Assembly: GCA_015492305.1 (NCBI GenBank)
Contig: WGFJ01000099.1
Span: forward strand, 1-38,421
DNA length: 38,421 nt
From: Deltaproteobacteria bacterium
GTDB lineage: Bacteria > Desulfobacterota > GWC2-55-46 > S146-80
Direction of reading: 5' to 3'
The notes beneath the pieces are model-generated. The model ran no database searches, had not been told where the DNA came from, and saw nothing but the letters and a program-made list of their open reading frames with translations. A program made the translations under genes and the position numbers. This document shows, in pieces, positions 15,950 to 25,193 of the stretch. The stretch's first letter is position 1; the number at the start of each line of letters is the position of its first letter.

Positions 15950-16846
15950 ATGGGTGGTTACAGGAACAAAGGTTTGAGAAAGGCCCTTTTCCCGGTTGCC
16001 GGTTTCGGCACTCGCTTCCTGCCCGCAACCAAGGCAATCCCGAAAGAGATGCTTCCCATTGTGGACAAGCCCCTCATCCAGTACGGGGTTGAGGAGGCCG
16101 TCTCTTCGGGCATAAAGGAGATAATCATGATCACAGGCCGGGGGAAGACGGCCATCGAGGACCACTTTGATCGTTCCCCTGAACTGGAACACTTTCTGGA
16201 GGAAAAGGGCAAGGAGGGTCTCCTCAAGGACGTGAAGGCCATCTCAGAGATGGTGGAGGTCCTCTACCTGAGGCAGAAGATCCAGCTCGGACTCGGACAT
16301 GCAGTCCTGTGTGGTGAAAGGGCGATAGGTAATGAGTTCTTTGCCGTCCTTCTCGGTGATGATGTGGTGGACTCGAAGGTCCCTGTCATCGCCCAGTTGA
16401 TCGGGGTCTTTGAGAGATACCACCACTCCGTGCTTGCAGTGGAAGAGGTCCCTGAAAAGGAGGTCCACCGCTACGGGGTAATAGAAGGGGAAGAGGTGGA
16501 GGAAGGTGTATACAGGGTAAAGAGGATAGTGGAAAAGCCAAGGCCTGAAGATGCCCCTTCCAATCTTGCTGTAATAGGGAGGTATATCCTCTCCCCTTCC
16601 ATATTCGATGCCCTGAAGAGGACAGAACCAGGGGTCGGAGGTGAGATCCAGCTAACCGATGCCATATCCATCCTCCTCAAAGAGGAACCGGTCTATGCCT
16701 GCAGGTTTGAGGGAAGGAGGTATGATGGAGGGGATAAGCTCGGTCTCATAAAGGCTGCCATCGCCTTTGCCATGAAGAGGGAAGGCATGAGGGACGGGCT
16801 TCTGGAGTTCATGGAATCCCTCTGCCGGGAAGGACAGGATGGATAA
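15950..16846 (+). CDS. galU: UTP-glucose-1-phosphate uridylyltransferase
   Basis: This cytoplasmic enzyme makes UDP-glucose from UTP and glucose-1-phosphate for envelope polysaccharides. The 298-residue length is normal. The N-terminus has the nucleotidyltransferase signature FPVAGFGTRFLPATKAIPKEML, followed by KPLIQYGVEEA, ITGRGKTAIEDHFD, the GLGHAVLCGE loop and LLGDDVV, which carries the metal-binding Asp. The C-terminal YRVKRIVEKPRPEDAPSNLAVIGRYI region is also typical. No Shine-Dalgarno sequence precedes the ATG, in keeping with a leaderless start. It heads a plus-strand operon and overlaps the next gene by 8 bases. Confidence 0.96.
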   Translation: MGGYRNKGLRKALFPVAGFGTRFLPATKAIPKEMLPIVDKPLIQYGVEEAVSSGIKEIIMITGRGKTAIEDHFDRSPELEHFLEEKGKEGLLKDVKAISEMVEVLYLRQKIQLGLGHAVLCGERAIGNEFFAVLLGDDVVDSKVPVIAQLIGVFERYHHSVLAVEEVPEKEVHRYGVIEGEEVEEGVYRVKRIVEKPRPEDAPSNLAVIGRYILSPSIFDALKRTEPGVGGEIQLTDAISILLKEEPVYACRFEGRRYDGGDKLGLIKAAIAFAMKREGMRDGLLEFMESLCREGQDG

Positions 16847-17288
16847 GCGGGAGGACATAGAAAGGATCGAGGATGAACTTGCCGACCTTGAACGAGAACT
16901 CTATGAGGCCATAAAGTTCCTCATCCTGAAAAGGGAAGGTGTCCTCCACGCTGAAAGGGAGTTTCAACCCCCTGTGGATATGTACATCTGCAAGGACTGG
17001 GTAAAGGTCGAGATGGAGGTGGCAGGGGTCGAGAAGGAAGATATAGAGGTTACATACATAAGCCCCCTCCTCCACATAAAGGGGGTAAAGAAGAACCCCC
17101 TCATCAACAGGGAACTGAAGTACCACTGCATGGAGTGCAGATTCGGAAGTTTCCAGAGGATGTTAGAGATACCATGTCCTGTTAATGTCGATGGGGCACG
17201 GGCTGAGCTCAAGGACGGGGTACTCTCCATATGGCTTCCCAGGATAGTGGACAGGCGGAGGAAGAAGCACAAGATATCGATTCTATAA
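16839..17288 (+). CDS. Hsp20 / small heat shock protein
   Basis: This 149-residue ATP-independent holdase chaperone has an alpha-crystallin domain at about 45-140. It begins PVDMYICKDWVKVEMEVAGV, continues EDIEVTYISPLLHIKG and ends with the conserved A-x-x-x-DGVLSIWLP (AELKDGVLSIWLPR). A short helical N-terminal arm precedes it. The start ATG lies inside the end of galU, with GGAAGGA upstream. It sits 27 bases before lon, so a chaperone and a protease are paired in one transcript, a common heat-stress arrangement. Confidence 0.92.
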   Translation: MDKREDIERIEDELADLERELYEAIKFLILKREGVLHAEREFQPPVDMYICKDWVKVEMEVAGVEKEDIEVTYISPLLHIKGVKKNPLINRELKYHCMECRFGSFQRMLEIPCPVNVDGARAELKDGVLSIWLPRIVDRRRKKHKISIL

Positions 17289-17315
17289 GGGGTCCATAAC
17301 CCCCTGGAGGTAGAC

Positions 17316-19724
17316 GTGACTGAAGAAAGGGACGAACAGCTCAAGATACCCGATACACTCCCCTTGTTACCCGTAAGGGATGTTGTGGTATTCCCCTTTA
17401 TGATAGTTCCCCTCTTTGTGGGCAGGGAGAAGTCCATAGCTGCAGTGGATTCATCCCTCAGCAGGGACCGCCTTATCATGCTCTCCACCCAGAAGGACCT
17501 TGCCAAGGAGGAACCCCGCAAAGGGGACATCTATGAGGTGGGTACGGTATGTATGATCATGAGGATGCTCAAGCTCCCTGACGGGAGGGTGAAGATACTG
17601 GTTCAGGGCCTTTCAAGGGCAAGGGTGAAGGAGTACATCAAGGAGAGCCCGGCCTTTGAGGTCTCTGTGGAGAAGATGGAAGAACCAGAGACACCCGAGA
17701 TCACCCTTGAAGTTGAGGCCCTTATGCGCAATGTGAGGGAACAGCTGGAGAGCCTTTCAGCCCTTGGCAGGGTGGTGCCTTCAGAGGTCATGATGGTGAT
17801 AGAGAACATAGAGGACCCTGGCAGGCTTGCCGATCTCGTTGCATCGAACCTCAACCTGAAGATAGAGAGCGCCCAGGACATCCTTGAGACCATCGATCCC
17901 CTGAAGCGCCTGGAGAAGGTGAATACCTACCTCACAAGGGAGGTCCAGGTCGCCACGGTCCAGGCCAGGATCCAGTCCCAGGCAAAGGAGGAAATGGAAA
18001 AGGCCCAGAGGGAGTACTTCCTCAGGGAGCAGATGAAGGCCATAAAGAGCGAACTCGGTGACCTCGAGGAGATCGAGGACGAGATAGAGGAGACAAGGGA
18101 AAAGATCAGGAAGGCAAAGATGCCCAAGGAGGTGGAAAAGGAGGCCTACAAGCAGCTCCAGAGGCTGGAGATGATGCACCCCGACTCTGCAGAGGCAGCT
18201 ATCATAAGGACATACCTTGACTGGCTCATCGAGCTTCCCTGGAGCAAGAGCACAAAGGACACCCTCGATATCAAGAAGGCGAAGAAGGTCCTCGATGAAG
18301 ACCACTACGACCTTGAAAAGGTAAAGGAGAGGATCCTTGAATACCTTGCAGTGAGGAAACTCAAGAAGAAGATGAAGGGCCCAATCCTCTGCTTCGTTGG
18401 TCCCCCTGGTGTGGGGAAGACCTCCCTTGGACGCTCCATAGCAAGGGCGATGGGAAGGAAGTTCGTCCGCATCTCCCTTGGTGGTATAAGGGACGAAGCG
18501 GAGATAAGGGGCCACAGAAGGACCTATGTAGGGGCAATGCCCGGCAGGATCATACAGGGGATAAAGCAGGCAGGCAGCAACAACCCTGTCTTCATGATGG
18601 ACGAGATAGACAAGATCGGCACAGACTTCAGGGGGGACCCTGCAGCAGCCCTCCTGGAGGTCCTTGACCCGGAGCAGAACTACGCCTTCAGCGATCACTA
18701 CCTGAATCTTCCCTTTGATCTCTCAAATGTCATGTTCATCACCACTGCAAACCTCCTCGACCCCATACCCTCCGCCCTCAAGGACAGGATGGAGGTCATC
18801 GAGATCCCGGGCTACACAGAGGATGAAAAGCTCCACATAGCAAAGGAGTTCATCCTGCCCCGTCAGCTTGAGGAACACGGCATCTCAGGCAGGCACCTGA
18901 GGATAACGGATGGTGCCATAAGGAGGATCATCTCCCAGTACACGAGGGAGGCAGGTCTTCGAAACCTGGAGAGGGAGATAGCCACCATCTGCAGGAAGGT
19001 TGCCAGAAGGGTGGCAGAGGGGAAGAAGGGATGTGTGACGGTAAGTGTCCAGAACCTCCACGAGTTCCTCGGTGCACCAAAGTACCTCCCTGAGATGGAA
19101 CAGAAGGAAGACGAGGTGGGGGTTGCCACAGGCCTTGCCTGGACACCTGTGGGTGGGGAGGTCCTGTATGTTGAGGCCACCATCGTCAAGGGCAAGGGGA
19201 CACTGACCCTTACAGGGCACCTCGGTGAGGTGATGAAGGAATCCGCCCAGGCCGCCCTGAGCTATGCAAGGTCGAGGGCAAAGGAACTGGGTCTACCTGA
19301 AAACTTCTACGAGGATAAGGAGATACACATCCATGTCCCTGCAGGGGCCATACCAAAGGACGGTCCTTCTGCAGGCATCACCATGGCGGTTGCCCTCATC
19401 TCTGCCCTCACGCAGGTCCCTGTGAGCAAGGATGTAGCCATGACAGGGGAGATAACCCTCAGAGGAAGGGTCCTTCCCGTTGGAGGGCTTAAGGAAAAGG
19501 TCCTTGCTGCGCACAGGGCAAAGATCCATACCGTCATAATACCGGAGATGAACAGGAAGGACCTTGAGGAGATACCCAGGAATGTGCTGAAAAAGATGGA
19601 CTTTGTCCTGGTAAGGCATATGGATGAGGTCCTGAATGTGGCCCTGAAAAGACCTGTCCTGAAGCTGAAGGGAAAGGTGTCCAGGAAGAAGGCCGTCACC
19701 GCCCTTGAAGCCCACCGCTCTTAG
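17316..19724 (+). CDS. lon: ATP-dependent Lon protease
   Basis: The GTG start has GGAGGT 5 bases upstream. The 802-residue protein matches full-length LonA. The N-terminal substrate domain opens [21 protein letters not shown] long coiled coil runs about 190-270. The AAA+ module has Walker A GPPGVGKT and Walker [12 protein letters not shown]. The protease domain has the catalytic dyad Ser685 in [12 protein letters not shown] and Lys728 in [12 protein letters not shown]. Lon degrades damaged and regulatory proteins in the cytoplasm. Its place after hsp20 suggests shared stress regulation, although no heat-shock operator such as CIRCE was found upstream. Confidence 0.98.
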   Translation: MTEERDEQLKIPDTLPLLPVRDVVVFPFMIVPLFVGREKSIAAVDSSLSRDRLIMLSTQKDLAKEEPRKGDIYEVGTVCMIMRMLKLPDGRVKILVQGLSRARVKEYIKESPAFEVSVEKMEEPETPEITLEVEALMRNVREQLESLSALGRVVPSEVMMVIENIEDPGRLADLVASNLNLKIESAQDILETIDPLKRLEKVNTYLTREVQVATVQARIQSQAKEEMEKAQREYFLREQMKAIKSELGDLEEIEDEIEETREKIRKAKMPKEVEKEAYKQLQRLEMMHPDSAEAAIIRTYLDWLIELPWSKSTKDTLDIKKAKKVLDEDHYDLEKVKERILEYLAVRKLKKKMKGPILCFVGPPGVGKTSLGRSIARAMGRKFVRISLGGIRDEAEIRGHRRTYVGAMPGRIIQGIKQAGSNNPVFMMDEIDKIGTDFRGDPAAALLEVLDPEQNYAFSDHYLNLPFDLSNVMFITTANLLDPIPSALKDRMEVIEIPGYTEDEKLHIAKEFILPRQLEEHGISGRHLRITDGAIRRIISQYTREAGLRNLEREIATICRKVARRVAEGKKGCVTVSVQNLHEFLGAPKYLPEMEQKEDEVGVATGLAWTPVGGEVLYVEATIVKGKGTLTLTGHLGEVMKESAQAALSYARSRAKELGLPENFYEDKEIHIHVPAGAIPKDGPSAGITMAVALISALTQVPVSKDVAMTGEITLRGRVLPVGGLKEKVLAAHRAKIHTVIIPEMNRKDLEEIPRNVLKKMDFVLVRHMDEVLNVALKRPVLKLKGKVSRKKAVTALEAHRS

Positions 19725-19726
19725 AC

Positions 19727-20716
19727 ATGACCTTTGAAGGGATCGGTGAATTCGGTCTTATAGAAGAGATCAGAGGGGAATTCAGATACACCGATCCAAG
19801 GATCATAAAGGGCATCGGTGACGATGCGGCCGTAACACGCATAGATGGAGAGAGATGCCTCCTTAGCTCGGTAGAGATGCTCGTGGAAGGGGTACATTTC
19901 TCCCTTTCCTACATCTCTCCAGGGCACCTCGGGAAGAAATCTATAGGTGTGGCTGTGAGTGATATAGCGGCCATGGGTGGGACCCCTTCCTATGTCCTCC
20001 TCTCCCTCGGTATCCCAAAAAGGAAAGGCATAGACCTCCGGTTTGTAAAGGACCTCTACAGGGGTGTAAGGGAGGCCACCGAGGCCTATGGAATATTCCT
20101 TGTAGGCGGAAACGTCGCCTCATCTCCAGGGGGACTCATCATCGGAACCACCGTCATCGGTGAGGTCGAAAGGGGAAAGGCCGTCTTCAGGTCAGGAGCA
20201 AGGCCTGGCGACAGGATCTTTGTGACCGGGACAATAGGAGATTCTGCGGTGGGTCTCAGGGCCCTGCAGGCAGGTGATACAGGGCCTTATGAGAGGGCTG
20301 TGGATAGACACATCAATCCTTTGCCCAGGGTGGAGGAAGGAAGAAGGCTCGCTGATGTGGCCACAGCCATGATCGATATAAGCGACGGCCTCCTTGCCGA
20401 CCTTGGCCACATCCTTGAAGAGTCAGGGGTTGGGGCAAGGGTCTACCTCTCGATGATCCCCTTCTCCAAGGAGGTTAGAACCTTCATGGAGACCCATCCT
20501 GAAGAGAGGTTCCTTCCCCTGACAGGGGGTGAGGACTATGAGCTCCTCTTCACCTCATCAAAGGAGGAGGATATAGAGAGGATAGCCCGGGAAAGGGGAT
20601 GTCCTATCACCTGCATAGGGGAGATTGTGGAAGGGGAGGGTATGGAGGTCATAGATGAAAGGGGAAGGGTTGTTTCCATAGAGAGCCCGGGTTTTGACCA
20701 CCTGAGGGGCTGGTGA
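19727..20716 (+). CDS. thiL: thiamine-monophosphate kinase
   Basis: ThiL phosphorylates thiamine monophosphate to the active cofactor thiamine diphosphate. The 329-residue protein begins 2 bases after the lon stop. Family features are the FGLIEEI opening, the GIGDDAAV metal/ATP motif, GVHFSL, the long segment KKSIGVAVSDIAAMGG, GGNVASSPGG, the DISDGLLADLGHIL motif near residue 220 and GGEDYELLFT near residue 265. Other thiamine genes are not in this window. Confidence 0.96.
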   Translation: MTFEGIGEFGLIEEIRGEFRYTDPRIIKGIGDDAAVTRIDGERCLLSSVEMLVEGVHFSLSYISPGHLGKKSIGVAVSDIAAMGGTPSYVLLSLGIPKRKGIDLRFVKDLYRGVREATEAYGIFLVGGNVASSPGGLIIGTTVIGEVERGKAVFRSGARPGDRIFVTGTIGDSAVGLRALQAGDTGPYERAVDRHINPLPRVEEGRRLADVATAMIDISDGLLADLGHILEESGVGARVYLSMIPFSKEVRTFMETHPEERFLPLTGGEDYELLFTSSKEEDIERIARERGCPITCIGEIVEGEGMEVIDERGRVVSIESPGFDHLRGW

Positions 20717-20720
20717 TCCC

Positions 20721-22001
20721 ATGAGGATTGAGATCGGCTACAAGTTCGTCCTGGGTTTCATGACGGTCATAGCCCTTGTTGTCTTCACCCCCTACGGTAT
20801 CGGATACCTCGGGGTTGAAGGATGGATGAAGGAACCCCTTGCCATCCTTGTGGCCATAACCGGAGGGCTCATCCTCGGTACCATCATATCCAAGGGTTTG
20901 ACAAGGGGTTTTCGCAACCTCGTTGCAACAGCCAACCACATAGGACTCGGGGACCTCACGAAAGGGGTTGAGAGGGCAGACCGATTCTTCCAGGATGAGA
21001 CCACGGATCTTGCTGAATCCCTGAACCAGATGCTTGATAATCTCAGGGAACTGGTTGGACATGTAAAGATGGCCTCAGATCACATTGCAGATGCCTCAAG
21101 AGAGATAGACCCCCTCATCACCAGGATAAACAAGAGTGTCGGGGATGTTAAGGAGGCCCTGGAGAGGATAAACAAGGGGGCAAGGGAGCAGGAGGAAAAG
21201 ATAGGGAAGACAGAGAAGGTAATAGGGGGGATAGAGAGGCTCTCTACCCACACCGCGGACTCCGCAATGGAGGCGGCCAAGGTGGCAACGAGGAGCTACA
21301 GGGTCATCGGTGAGGCATCGGAAAGGGCAAATACCGCCATAGACAGGCTCGAGAAGGTCTTCTATGGTATAGAGCGGGCAAGGGATGCCATAGCAAGACT
21401 GGAGGAGGAACTTGAAGCCGTCCCAAAGGTCCTTGACTTCATAACCCACATCTCCCGTCAGACAGATCTCCTTGCCATAAACGCCTCCATAGAGGCCTCA
21501 AAGGCAGGGGAACATGGCAAGGGCTTTTCCAATGTGGCCCAGGAGGTGAGGAGATTTGCCGACAGCACCGAGAGGTCTTCAAGGGATATCGCACAGGTCA
21601 TAAGGTCCTTGAGGGAGGGCATAGAGGTGGCCCTTGAGGCCTTCAAGGAAGGGGTTGTTGCCATCAGGGAAGGGAGGATGGAGATAAGGGAGATCCAGAA
21701 GGCCCTGGAGATGGTGATGAAGGGGATAGAGGAGGTGGACAGGAGGATGAAGCACATCCTTCAGCTCTCCAAGCGGCAGAAGAAAGGGGTGACCATGGCC
21801 GTTGCGATGGTGAATGATGTCTCCACCATAGCAAGGGAAAACCTTACCATCGTGGATGGGGTTGAAAGGGAGATGGATCACCATTTCCTGATCATAAAGG
21901 AGGTCTCCTCTGCCTTCAAGAGGCTGGAGGAGATGGCCGGGACCCTTGAAGAGGTGGTAAAGAGGTTTAAGGTGGAGGAAGGGGATGGAGAAGGGAAGTG
22001 A
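20721..22001 (+). CDS. methyl-accepting chemotaxis-type receptor without a periplasmic sensor domain
   Basis: The 426-residue protein has two membrane segments near the N-terminus (YKFVLGFMTVIALVVFTPYG and LAILVAITGGLILGTII) separated by only about 15 residues, so it has no sizeable external sensor. A HAMP-like linker (LVATANHIGLGDLTK) and long coiled coils follow. The conserved signalling tip is at about 240-285 (SRQTDLLAINASIEASKAGE, GFSNVAQEVRRFADST). It starts 4 bases after thiL and overlaps the CheW gene. It probably organises the adjacent CheW/CheA pair and senses a cytoplasmic or membrane state. Confidence 0.92.
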   Translation: MRIEIGYKFVLGFMTVIALVVFTPYGIGYLGVEGWMKEPLAILVAITGGLILGTIISKGLTRGFRNLVATANHIGLGDLTKGVERADRFFQDETTDLAESLNQMLDNLRELVGHVKMASDHIADASREIDPLITRINKSVGDVKEALERINKGAREQEEKIGKTEKVIGGIERLSTHTADSAMEAAKVATRSYRVIGEASERANTAIDRLEKVFYGIERARDAIARLEEELEAVPKVLDFITHISRQTDLLAINASIEASKAGEHGKGFSNVAQEVRRFADSTERSSRDIAQVIRSLREGIEVALEAFKEGVVAIREGRMEIREIQKALEMVMKGIEEVDRRMKHILQLSKRQKKGVTMAVAMVNDVSTIARENLTIVDGVEREMDHHFLIIKEVSSAFKRLEEMAGTLEEVVKRFKVEEGDGEGK

Positions 22002-22383
22002 ACCCCTCCTCTGCTTCCTCATCGGGAACAAGGGCTTTGCCGTAGAAACAAGACATGTGGAGAAGGTAATAGAGGGGGGAGAGATATTTCCCCTCTCCAT
22101 GCTACCCATCTTCTTCAATGGCTTCATATCCTATAAAAGGACCCTCATCCCTCTGCTCAACTGTGGTTTCTTCTTCGGTGAAGAAGGGAAGGGTATCTGT
22201 ATCATCCTCAAGACCCCCTATGGTCTGCTTGGCCTTGAGACAAACAGGGTAGTGGGCACAGGTATCACCCTGCCTGTGGCAGAGGGCAATATCCCCTATA
22301 CAAAGGGCCTTGCAAAGGGGAAAAGGGGATCTTACAGGCTGCTGGACATGGATGCCATTCTTTCCGCCATCCTCTCAGGGTGA
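21985..22383 (+). CDS. CheW-like coupling protein
   Basis: The 132-residue protein has one CheW-like beta fold. LLCFLIGNKGFAVETRHVEKV is typical of the first strands, and FNGFISYKRTLIPLLN matches the usual 'G..ylRG..iPvidL' block. ICIILKTPYGLLGLETNRVVG fits the last part. It is divergent from standard chemotaxis CheW. The ATG overlaps the receptor gene by 17 bases and has GGAGGAAGGGG upstream. It would bridge the receptor and the CheA-type kinase. Confidence 0.8.
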   Translation: MEKGSEPLLCFLIGNKGFAVETRHVEKVIEGGEIFPLSMLPIFFNGFISYKRTLIPLLNCGFFFGEEGKGICIILKTPYGLLGLETNRVVGTGITLPVAEGNIPYTKGLAKGKRGSYRLLDMDAILSAILSG

Positions 22384-22390
22384 GGGTCAG

Positions 22391-23929
22391 ATGGACGACT
22401 TCAAGGACCTTTTCCTGAAGGAAAGCAGGCAGCAGATAAAGGTGATAGAGGAGAGCCTCCCCTCCCTGAAGGAAGGAGACAGGGAGAGCCTTGAAGGGGT
22501 CTTCAGGGCCTTCCACTCCATCAAGGGTATGGCAGCCTCCATGGGATACGATGACATCAGCACCTATGCCCATCTGCTGGAAGAACTCCTCTCCCGGTTG
22601 AGGAAAGGGACGATCAAGCCCGTAAAGGAGGTAATCGACCTCATCAGGACAGGTAAGGATGCCATCGATGGTGCACTTGTGGCTGTCGAGGAAGGGAGGG
22701 AGACTGGTCTTGATACAGGGAGTCTGAAAGAGGCGATAACATCCATAAAGGATGGTGGTCCGGTGTCTTCCAGAGGGAACGCCCCTGCAACGGTGCTCAG
22801 GATTCCGAAGGAAGTAACGGTGGCAGTCCACACCCTTGAATACATAGAAGGGCTCGTGGGTGAACTCCTCACATCCCAGAGGAGGATAAGGGGGATGGTA
22901 AAGGGTTACAACTCCTACAACCTCGATGAGGAGTTCCACCATGCCGAAGGGGTGCTGAAGACCCTCTACAACCTCATCCTTGAGATAAGGCTCTTCCCCT
23001 TCAAGGGGCTCACCTACGGACTGAGAAGGCTCATAGAGGATAGCGGGAAGGAGATAGACTTCTCCATCGAGGGTGAGGAGGTGGAACTTGACAGGCTAAT
23101 CCTTGAGAGGCTCCTTGATCCCCTTGTCCACATCGTGAGAAACGCTATAGATCACGGCATTGAGGATAGGGAAGAAAGGCTCAGGGCAGGCAAGCCGCCG
23201 AAGGGGCTTATAACTATCAGGGTAAAGAAGGAGGCAGGGGAACTGAGGATAGAGGTCTGCGATGATGGAAGGGGTATAGATCTGGAAGATGTCAGGAAGA
23301 AGGCCCTGAACCTGGGTATCCTCTCTGAAGAGGAATCCATCCGTATAGACCAGGAAAGGCTCTACCAGATCCTCTTTGAGCCCGGTTTCACCACCTCCGA
23401 GAGGGTAACGGAGGTCTCCGGGAGGGGGGTCGGTATGGATGTTGTAAGAAAGGCAGTGGAAGACCTTGGTGGAAGGGTTGCCATAGACTCCAGGAAGGGA
23501 GAAGGGACAAGGATCACCCTGACCCTACCGGCAAGGGGTGCCATAATGAGGATCCTCCTCATCAGAAGGGGAGAGGGTGTTTTCGGGATCCCCCTTGCAA
23601 GGGTGGAGAGGGTGGTTGAGATGGAGGCCCCCCTTGTGAGGGAAGGGAAGGAACTGACCGCCTTCCTCGATGGTAACAGGGTGAACGTCTTCGACACGGG
23701 ATCGATCTCCCTTCCCCCCTCATCACCAGGATCTCCCTTCCTTGTGCTGTGCAGGAAGGGGGGAGATATGATGGGGTTCCTTGCCGACAGGATCATCGGG
23801 GAGGTGGATGGATATCTGAGGGATCTCCCACCCCTTGTCAGGGGGCTCAAGGGGATACTGGGTTACACCTACCTTGAGGAGGAGAGACCCGTCTTCATCA
23901 TAGAACCAAACGCCTTCTTGCCAGGATGA
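22391..23929 (+). CDS. cheA: CheA-type chemosensory histidine kinase
   Basis: I start at ATG 22391 (MDDFKDLFLKES), 7 bases after the CheW stop. The frame is open further upstream, but only inside the CheW gene. The 512-residue protein has an N-terminal Hpt domain with His42 in AFHSIKGMA, a short dimerisation region, and an HHATPase domain with N box HIVRNAIDHGIED, G1 CDDGRGID and G2 GRGVGMDVVRKA. A C-terminal CheW-like domain starts near ARGAIMRILLIRRGEGVFGIPL. No clear P2 domain for CheY/CheB docking is seen between the Hpt and dimerisation regions. No receiver gene is in the cluster, so its phospho-target must be elsewhere. Confidence 0.93.
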   Translation: MDDFKDLFLKESRQQIKVIEESLPSLKEGDRESLEGVFRAFHSIKGMAASMGYDDISTYAHLLEELLSRLRKGTIKPVKEVIDLIRTGKDAIDGALVAVEEGRETGLDTGSLKEAITSIKDGGPVSSRGNAPATVLRIPKEVTVAVHTLEYIEGLVGELLTSQRRIRGMVKGYNSYNLDEEFHHAEGVLKTLYNLILEIRLFPFKGLTYGLRRLIEDSGKEIDFSIEGEEVELDRLILERLLDPLVHIVRNAIDHGIEDREERLRAGKPPKGLITIRVKKEAGELRIEVCDDGRGIDLEDVRKKALNLGILSEEESIRIDQERLYQILFEPGFTTSERVTEVSGRGVGMDVVRKAVEDLGGRVAIDSRKGEGTRITLTLPARGAIMRILLIRRGEGVFGIPLARVERVVEMEAPLVREGKELTAFLDGNRVNVFDTGSISLPPSSPGSPFLVLCRKGGDMMGFLADRIIGEVDGYLRDLPPLVRGLKGILGYTYLEEERPVFIIEPNAFLPG

Positions 23930-24675
23930 ACATAGAAAGGCTCAAGAAGCTCCTTGAAGGGGTCAGGAAGGGAGAGGTGGGGGTAGAAGAGGCCCTTGAG
24001 AGGCTCAAGGTGCTTCCCTTTGAAGAGATAGGGCCTGCCACCATCGACAGCCACAGACACCTGAGGCAGGGATTCCCGGAGGTGATCATGGGGGAGGGCA
24101 AGGATGCCGAGACCATAGCTGCCATTGTGGAGAGGATGATCGAAAGGGGGGAGAACATCCTTGTAACGAGGCTAAACAGGGAGAAGGCGGATCTTCTGCT
24201 GAAGAGGTTCCCGGGAGGAAGGTATAACGAGATGGGAAGGACATTCACCCATCTCACCCATAGGGTCGAGAAGAAGGGCAAGGGGAAGATCCTTGTGGTG
24301 AGTGCAGGGACATCGGACATGCCCGTTGCAGAAGAGGCTGTTACAACCTGTGAGATCATGGGCAATGAGGTGGAAAGGCTTTACGATGTGGGTGTTGCAG
24401 GCATCCACAGGCTCTTCAACCAGAAGGAAAGGCTCTTTTCCGCAAGGGTCATCATAGTGGTTGCAGGCATGGAAGGGGCCCTGCCAAGCGTGGTCGGGGG
24501 TATTGTGGATAAACCTGTCATAGCCGTGCCTACAAGCGTTGGGTATGGAGCCCACTTCGGCGGGGTAGCATCCCTCCTTGCAATGCTCAACTCCTGTGCC
24601 TCAGGGGTGGCGGTGGTGAACATAGACAACGGCTTCGGTGCCGGATATGTGGCAAGTCTCATAAACAGGCTCTAA
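23926..24675 (+). CDS. larB: LarB, nickel-pincer cofactor biosynthesis carboxylase
   Basis: The 249-residue protein belongs to the PurE-like LarB family, which carboxylates and hydrolyses nicotinic acid adenine dinucleotide in the first step of nickel-pincer nucleotide synthesis. Signatures are the early DSHRHLRQGFPEVI and ILVVSAGTSDMPVAEEA, the GVAGIHRL block, VAGMEGALPSVVGG and NSCASGVAVVNIDNGFGAGY. The last includes the Cys shown in LarB to bond the pyridine ring. It overlaps the cheA stop by 4 bases (ATGA). Partners larC and larE are not in the window. It meets the convergent cobO gene with only 2 bases between the stops. Confidence 0.93.
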   Translation: MNIERLKKLLEGVRKGEVGVEEALERLKVLPFEEIGPATIDSHRHLRQGFPEVIMGEGKDAETIAAIVERMIERGENILVTRLNREKADLLLKRFPGGRYNEMGRTFTHLTHRVEKKGKGKILVVSAGTSDMPVAEEAVTTCEIMGNEVERLYDVGVAGIHRLFNQKERLFSARVIIVVAGMEGALPSVVGGIVDKPVIAVPTSVGYGAHFGGVASLLAMLNSCASGVAVVNIDNGFGAGYVASLINRL

Positions 24676-24677
24676 GG

Positions 24678-25193
24678 TCAGTAGTCTATCCCCTCCTGGG
24701 CACCTATCCCCTCCTGATAGGGGTGCTTCACATCCCTCATCTCCGTAACAAGGTCTGCCATCTCCAGGATCTCAGGCGGTGCACCTCTACCTGTGAGGAT
24801 CATGTGAAGGTCATCCGGCCTTTCCCTCAGGAGGTCCATGAGCTCCTCACCCCTTACAAGGCCAAGGGAAAGGGCATTGTTTATCTCATCAAGGATGATG
24901 AGCTGATATTGACCTGAGGCCATCTTCTCCCTCACCTTTTCAAGGGCCTTCCTTGCTGCCTCCACATGCTCCCTTCCGGGCCTTCCCCTGTTTCCCACAA
25001 ATCCTCTCCCCATGGGGATGATCTCGAAGCCATCAAGCCTTCTGGCTGCCTTGATCTCCCCTGTCTCCCTCGCCTTTATGAACTGGACAACACACACCCT
25101 CATACCATGGCCCCAGGCCCTCAAGGCCGTGCCAAGGGCAGCGGTAGTCTTCCCCTTTCCATCACCGGTAAAGACCATGAGAAGGCCCTTCAT
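24678..25193 (-). CDS. cobO: cob(I)alamin adenosyltransferase, CobO/BtuR type
   Basis: The 171-residue enzyme transfers the adenosyl group of ATP to cob(I)alamin to make coenzyme B12. The P-loop FTGDGKGKTTAALGTALRA near residues 8-26 is the family mark, followed by VVQFIKA, IILDEINNALSLGLV and the C-terminal TEMRDVKHPYQEGIGAQEGIDY. It is the last gene of the minus-strand operon, overlapping the phosphatase gene by 4 bases. The overlap supports the idea that the neighbour acts in cobalamin metabolism. Confidence 0.95.
   Translation of the reverse strand: MKGLLMVFTGDGKGKTTAALGTALRAWGHGMRVCVVQFIKARETGEIKAARRLDGFEIIPMGRGFVGNRGRPGREHVEAARKALEKVREKMASGQYQLIILDEINNALSLGLVRGEELMDLLRERPDDLHMILTGRGAPPEILEMADLVTEMRDVKHPYQEGIGAQEGIDY

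Noticed and set aside
17781-18698. 305-codon minus-strand frame within lon
   Set aside because: It lies opposite the Lon coiled coil and AAA+ module and shows no domain of its own.
22265-22942. 225-codon minus-strand frame opposite cheW and cheA
   Set aside because: Both plus-strand genes have clear family motifs. The minus frame has only composition-driven openness.
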